Shown here in pieces: positions 59,390-64,000 of a stretch of 64,000 bases of DNA. The first letter of the stretch is position 1; every line of letters starts with the position of its first letter. Below the pieces are notes generated by a model. The model saw only the letters and a program-made list of their open reading frames with translations. It made no database searches and was not told the DNA's origin. The stretch covers positions 1,328,172,304 through 1,328,236,303 of the forward strand of contig OY856410.1 of the NCBI GenBank assembly GCA_963693085.1, in the 5' to 3' direction. The position numbers were made by a program, and so were the translations under genes. Source of the stretch: Alisma plantago-aquatica. Its lineage: Eukaryota; Streptophyta; Magnoliopsida; Alismatales; Alismataceae.

Positions 59390-60950
59390 ACCAAACGGTT
59401 TCACCAAAACCGTTTGGTGACCAAACGGTTTGCAGACCGTTTGGTGGCAAACGGTCTCAAGACCGTTTGAGATGGTTGACCAAGCAATGACCATTTGTGA
59501 ATCTCGTTCCTAATTATGTAGGATAATGACCCTCCAAATTTGAGGGGTTAACTCCAAAGGAATCATAGGTTGAAGGCCAATCAATTAGGCATATTGAACT
59601 GAATTAAGTGCTGATTTTCAACCTGATTAACTTGACCTGGTTGAGCAAACGGTCTCAAGACCGTTTGAGATGGATGACCAAGCATTGACCGTTTGGGATT
59701 ACTGTTCATAATTATGTTTATTAATAACCCTCCAAATGTGAGGGATTAACTCCAAAGGAATCGTGAGTTGATGCCTAATCAATTAGGGAAACCTAATTGG
59801 ATTAAGTGCTGGTTTTCAATCTGATTTAATTGAACTTTTTGGGCAAACGGTCTCAAGACCGTTTGAGTGCGTTGACCAAGCATTGCCATTTGGGATTACT
59901 GTTCCTTATGATGTGATCTAATGACTCACCAAATTTTATGGATTAATTCCAAACGAGTCATGAGTTGAAGGGCAATCAATTAGGCAAACCCTAATTGAAA
60001 ACAGTGCTGAAATTCCAATGAGTTAAGTTGAGATTTTGGGTTGTTTAGCCCAAACGGTCTTGAGACCGTTTGGGGATCACCCAAACGGTCTCAAGACCGT
60101 TTGGGGATCACCCCAAGACCGTTTGGAGGTCTGGGTTCAAGTATAGTTGACAAATTGAAGGTCCAAAGGTACTAATCATATTGCAAGGTAGTGTTGATTT
60201 GTTGATCAACTTGATAGACCAATCCATGATGATTTTTCACTAAAGTCCAAAGGTTGGATGGGCAAACGGTCTCAAGACCGTTTGGAGCTCATCCAAACGG
60301 TCTCAAGACCGTTTGGTGGTCACCCAAGACCGTTTGGAGGTCTAGGGTTGGGTATAGTTCAGTGGTTGAAGGTCTAAAGATATCAAGTTGATCTGCAATA
60401 AATTGCTGATTTGGTGAGCACTTCAATGAACCAAACCCTAATTGGATTGCTTGGTTTTGAGTGATATGATGGGCAAAAGGTCTCAAGACCGTTTGGAGGT
60501 CATCCAAACGACCTCAAGACCGTTTTGGGTCAGGTCATACCCCATTTGAATGGTGGTTCAATAGTTATGAAGTAACTAGTCACACATTGATGAATATTGA
60601 AGGTTCATTGATTCTAAACCCTAATTCAATTGATTCCAACCCTAATTGAGGATCAATTGAGGGTCAATTGAGTATCAAATCAGTTGAGGGTTGATCTAAT
60701 TAACTCAATTTATTAGTGTCTAACATGTGCAAGATCGATTGAAGGGTTCAACATTGAAAACCCTAATTCAATGTGATTGATGGAAACCATATTTGGTCCT
60801 TTCGGTTTTGAGGTGGTTTGGACCAAACGGTCTCAGGACCGTTTGAGTCCAAACGGTCTCAAGACTGTTTGGGAACAAACGGTCTCAATACCGTTTGGGA
60901 CCAAACGGTCTCAAGACCGTTTGGGACCAAACGATCCCAAATCAGTTGAG
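59390..60950. repeat. Array of inverted-repeat units CAAACGGTCT-n-AGACCGTTTG
   Basis: About 18 units, mostly CCAAACGGTCT, CA, AGACCGTTTGG. Full units include 59448-59469, 59646-59667, 59844-59865, 60051-60072 (centre TG instead of CA), 60082-60103, 60263-60284 and 60294-60315; five are in close succession at 60822-60950. The first two (59390-59445) have longer centres. Half units CAAGACCGTTTGG occur at 60113 and 60326. Spacing is irregular. The text between the early units is itself a diverged repeat of about 200 bp (GACCAAGCATTGACC..., ATCAATTAGGCAAACC). Confidence 0.9.
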
Positions 60951-63169
60951 GCTTAAACAGTTTCAGAAGTTCAATTTTGTTAAGTGGTTTCAATTACTAT
61001 CCTACTAAATGGTTTCACCTATTCCAAGATCTCTTGGAAGGTAATCAACCAAAGAGTATGAACTCTAAAATTGGATGAAGGTCAGTGGTTTATGTAATCA
61101 ATCACATGATGTAATCCAAGGGAGATTGAGTTCTTAATGATCTTGATATAATGACATATCCTATGATGTCAATTCTTCTTTCAAGATTGAGTTGACTTAG
61201 ATTAATCAAGGTTGAAGTAACTTCATCTTATAGAAGATGAGGGATAAGTTATTAACCCTAATTGAGCTAAGGGAATGGTTATCCTAATTGAATTAAAAAG
61301 GAAACCCTAACCCTAGTAAGGGTATAGTGGGGTAATCCTTGAATAGTGATGTTATCATTATTTTGCATTGTACTGATATAAAATTGATGTGTTGTTATCA
61401 TCTGTACTAATCATGCAGGTTTCATGAGGTATTGAACATAGTCAGGTATGAGCTATGATGCCTTGTGTATTGAAAACACTTTATAAGTTCTATAAGCAAT
61501 GATATGCCATGTTGCCTAGTGAAAGGTAACAAAAGAGTTTGATAGGCTTTAAGAGCCATGTGAAATACCTGCATTACATTTATCATGTTTACACTGTTAG
61601 ATGACTTGATGGCATTAAGTTACCTGTTAAAGTGGTAACATGTGTCTTGATGATTTAAGGGTTTGAACACCCATATTCTTGAATCATGATGATGAGATGA
61701 TAAGGGATTGAGATCCCAATGTTAGCAAAGCTGTGAAATGAACTTGATAGAAATAGTACTCATTCTTTATAGCAAATGTTATAATGTTATATGATTGACA
61801 ACATGCCTGATGCTAAAAGAATGTTGTAATGTACTTAAATAATCAAGTGAAATGATATCATGTAGAGCCCTGACCATAGATCCATCATCGTCAGTAGTCA
61901 GGTGATGGTGAAATAGGTTTTCCTAAGGGAACTCCTGGAGAGCATACTTTTGAGTATGTGGGGGTTATGGGCGCGAATATCCTTACTCCCTAATGAAGGA
62001 ATTGATGTGAGATAAACACTAAATCTCTCAATTCTTCATTATATGTATATGCTGGGATGATGTATCACTAATCTCCCGATAATGTTGTTAATGCCGCATC
62101 GATGAGAGATAAACAAGAAATCCCTCGATGGCGAAGAGAGTACAGAATGCCACTGTAACTCTAATAGCGAAGTTTCCAGAATACCATGGAAAGCTATTAT
62201 AGAAGAGACACGAGATGTCCTGTATGTTGTTCCTCACACTGACTGAGGAGGATGAGGTCATAGAAATCCGGCTCTTCTGATGACCTATGTATGGTACCGA
62301 TTTCGACTTCGCAGTGGTCGGTTGGAGTATGAGCGGTATATCTCATCTCCTCAGGGCATAAGTATGTTTGTAATATGTAATCAGCCGTGTAGCATATTTG
62401 CTTAAGGTTGAACTACGAGAATCAATGGTTGAGAATGCATTGATTAACATGTTCTAGTTGGATAAATGATTTACATTATCTTTATATTTCTTCCTAAATG
62501 GATAACTTTCTACTTATTCAAGTTACAACTGAAATGATTGCATAGAGAATGCTGCTCTATTTAGTTTATCTAATGCATTACCTGCTGATAAATGTTTATA
62601 TTTCTACTGCTCAGTGTTATTCTATCATTTGCAATAACAATGTTACTGGAGGAGAGTTATATCTCTCGCTGGGACAATTTTTATAATTGTCTCACCCCCG
62701 TGGGATTAAATTTTTAGGTAACCGCCGACGAAAAGGCAAGGAACCTATTACAGAGGAAGAGCAGCAGCAGCAGTAGCAGGGACAGCAGTAAATCCCAGGT
62801 GGGGATATGAGCTGTCAAGTTGTATATAGAAAGTCCTATGAGTCGTCTCTGTACTCTCAGGTCCTAGGTGTCAGTAGAGTGTTTGATGTTGATCTGAGAT
62901 TTTGGCTTGAAGCCTCGAGATTTTTGTATCCTTCTCATGCATAGTTTAACAGGGCTGACAATGTTATGACTCTCGAGATGAAATGATACAGAGATGTAAT
63001 GATGAATCAGTTTGTAAATAACTTACTTTGGTTCTTATGTCAAAGTTTCACAGTTTGTGGATCTTCTTGTAAAAAGTTTTAATTTTTAGTGATTTTCAGT
63101 AATCCGCTGCAAATAATTCGCTTCCGCATTAGTTAATCCTATTTTCGCGAGACGGTCGTCACAATTTAG

Positions 63170-63180
63170 TGGTATCAGAG
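63170..63180 (+). other. Primer-binding site, initiator tRNA-Met
   Basis: TGGTATCAGAG, followed by CTCTAGGTTCG, six bases after the LTR end. Confidence 0.9.
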
Positions 63181-63299
63181 CTCTAGGTTCGCTGAGTCTA
63201 CAGAGACATAGGACTAGGGTTGTTGAGTCTGTTCTAGTGTCTTCCAATATATCTGAATAGTGTCTTCTGCTCATATAGGAGGAGAAGAGAAAACTAAAG

Positions 63300-64000
63300 A
63301 TGTCTGGATCACACGAGGAACATGTTGCTGAAAGTAGTGTCGCTGCACACGGAGGAGGTGCAAGTGACCATCATAGGGAGGAGCATGTGCCTGAACCACC
63401 CCAGTTCAACCCAGCTGACATGGGGAATCCAGCCTTCCAAGCTATGTTTGGGCAGTTCATGACTGCCATGACACATATGACTGATAGGATGCCCATGCCT
63501 GCACCCAGGGCACCTACTCATCAAGAAGGACAAGGAGTCGACAAGACGTTTGAACGACTTTGCCGAGTTGGAGCCACAGAATATGCTGGGACAGCTGACC
63601 CAGCAGATGCTGACATGTGGCTAACTGAGCTAGAGAAGGCCTTTAGAATCCTTAACAACCCAGAAGCTGAGAAGGTCAGGCATGTTGTGTACCTTCTTAA
63701 GGGGAGTGCTGGTCACTGGTGGACCATAGAGGAGGGAAAAAGGCCAGGTGTGGAGATTGCATGGGAAGTATTTCGACGAGAATTTGTCAATAGATACTTT
63801 CCTAAGACCTTTCTGGATGAGAAAATCTCTCAGTTTGAGAGATTAAGACAAGGACCAATGAACATTAGCGAGTATGAGGCTAAGTTCATGGAGCTTTTGC
63901 GGTTCTGTCCGCATATGGCAACCACTGATGAAGAAAGTTTCAGACGTTTTGAGAAAGGATTAAATGCTGAGTTGACCACCCCTGTGTCTGCTCTGGAGAA
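63300..64000 (+). CDS. Tekay/Del chromovirus gag, intact start, runs off the window
   Basis: ATG at 63300, 120 bp after the PBS, opens a frame without a stop for 233 codons to the window end. Residues 1-85 are a low-complexity N-terminus rich in Gly, His, Pro and Met (MTAMTHMTDRMPMPAPRAP). The retrotransposon gag core follows: FERLCRVGATEYAGTADPAD, WLTELEKAFRILN, VVYLLKGSAGHWW, WEVFRREFVNRYFP, DEKISQFERLRQGPMNISEY and FMELLRFCPH. This is the capsid and nucleocapsid precursor that packages the element RNA. It is the only long uninterrupted TE frame in the window. A CCHC knuckle, protease, reverse transcriptase, integrase and chromodomain would be expected downstream. Confidence 0.92.
   Translation, partial: MSGSHEEHVAESSVAAHGGGASDHHREEHVPEPPQFNPADMGNPAFQAMFGQFMTAMTHMTDRMPMPAPRAPTHQEGQGVDKTFERLCRVGATEYAGTADPADADMWLTELEKAFRILNNPEAEKVRHVVYLLKGSAGHWWTIEEGKRPGVEIAWEVFRREFVNRYFPKTFLDEKISQFERLRQGPMNISEYEAKFMELLRFCPHMATTDEESFRRFEKGLNAELTTPVSALE

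Larger units (their letters stand above)
57957..63163 (+). repeat. Very long (5.2 kb) 5' LTR of a Tekay/Del-type element
   Basis: It begins TGTAACATCCCTGACCTGGG and ends GAGACGGTCGTCACA. The PBS follows 6 bp later, then gag. It contains a TATA box (58856), an inverted-repeat array (59390-60950), the CTCACCCCCGTGGGATTAAA block with a CAG repeat (62760-62775) typical near the 3' end of Tekay LTRs, and a CGCTTCCGCATTAG block also found in the 40027-47718 LTRs. The partner LTR is beyond the window. Confidence 0.85.

Noticed and set aside
59390..60950. CRISPR-like array of repeats with spacers
   Set aside because: The units are repeated and palindromic, but spacing is irregular (0 to about 180 bp), the spacers are themselves diverged repeats, and the context is a plant LTR retrotransposon.
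1..64000. Endogenous pararetrovirus or other viral copy
   Set aside because: All reverse-transcribing remnants have LTRs or LINE features with matching TSDs; no movement-protein or caulimovirid motif was seen.
1..64000. tRNA or rRNA genes
   Set aside because: tRNA-like matches are only the 11-18 nt primer-binding sites; no cloverleaf or rRNA core sequence was recognised.

Overview
The window is intergenic DNA from a plant nuclear genome, probably an angiosperm with a large, repeat-rich genome. It holds plant-type Athila, Tekay/Del and copia LTR retrotransposons, an L1-type LINE with a C-terminal RNase H region, an RTE-type LINE end, and a CACTA element with tnp2 and Transposase_24/Ulp1-type genes. 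I found no host protein gene, rRNA, tRNA or CRISPR array. Nearly all coding capacity is transposon-derived, and most of it is broken.

Layout. (1) 1-621: AT-rich host repeats, with a foldback around a long TA tract. (2) 622-35629: an Athila-type gypsy element with target-site duplication (TSD) ACATC, carrying nested insertions. A short copia element (3864-15892, TSD AAGGT, minus) lies inside it and is itself split by a 10-kb CACTA transposon (4320-14386, TSD GGA). A non-autonomous Tekay/Del-like element (16788-31608, TSD ACTCA, plus) is split by an L1-type LINE (21622-27613, TSD about 16 bp). A 329-bp RTE LINE tail (33135-33463, TSD 11 bp) sits near the 3' LTR. (3) 35635-38086: host or degenerate repeats, including a second copy of the site into which the Athila element inserted. 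(4) About 38087-49246: an antisense Tekay-like LTR interrupted by a younger antisense non-autonomous Tekay-like element (40027-47718, TSD GATAC). (5) About 49247-57956: a second decayed Athila/Tat-type element with gag and protease remnants, its left part carrying a solo copia LTR (50741-52302). (6) 57957-64000: a Tekay/Del element entering on the plus strand, with a 5.2-kb 5' LTR and an uninterrupted gag frame running off the window.

How the parts relate. Junctions were fixed by matching TSDs, LTR pairs, primer-binding sites (PBS) and polypurine tracts (PPT), so the order of insertion can be read: Athila first, then copia and Tekay, then CACTA within copia and the LINE within Tekay. LTR divergence judged by eye agrees: about 20 percent for Athila, about 10 percent for the nested Tekay, about 3 percent for the 40027-47718 element.

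Most interesting points: both Athila-type elements join protease directly to the 3' untranslated region with no reverse transcriptase or integrase; three unrelated LTR families each carry their own array of short inverted-repeat motifs; the CACTA holds two copies of a long foldback; and the stops in the LINE nearly all look like C-to-T changes.
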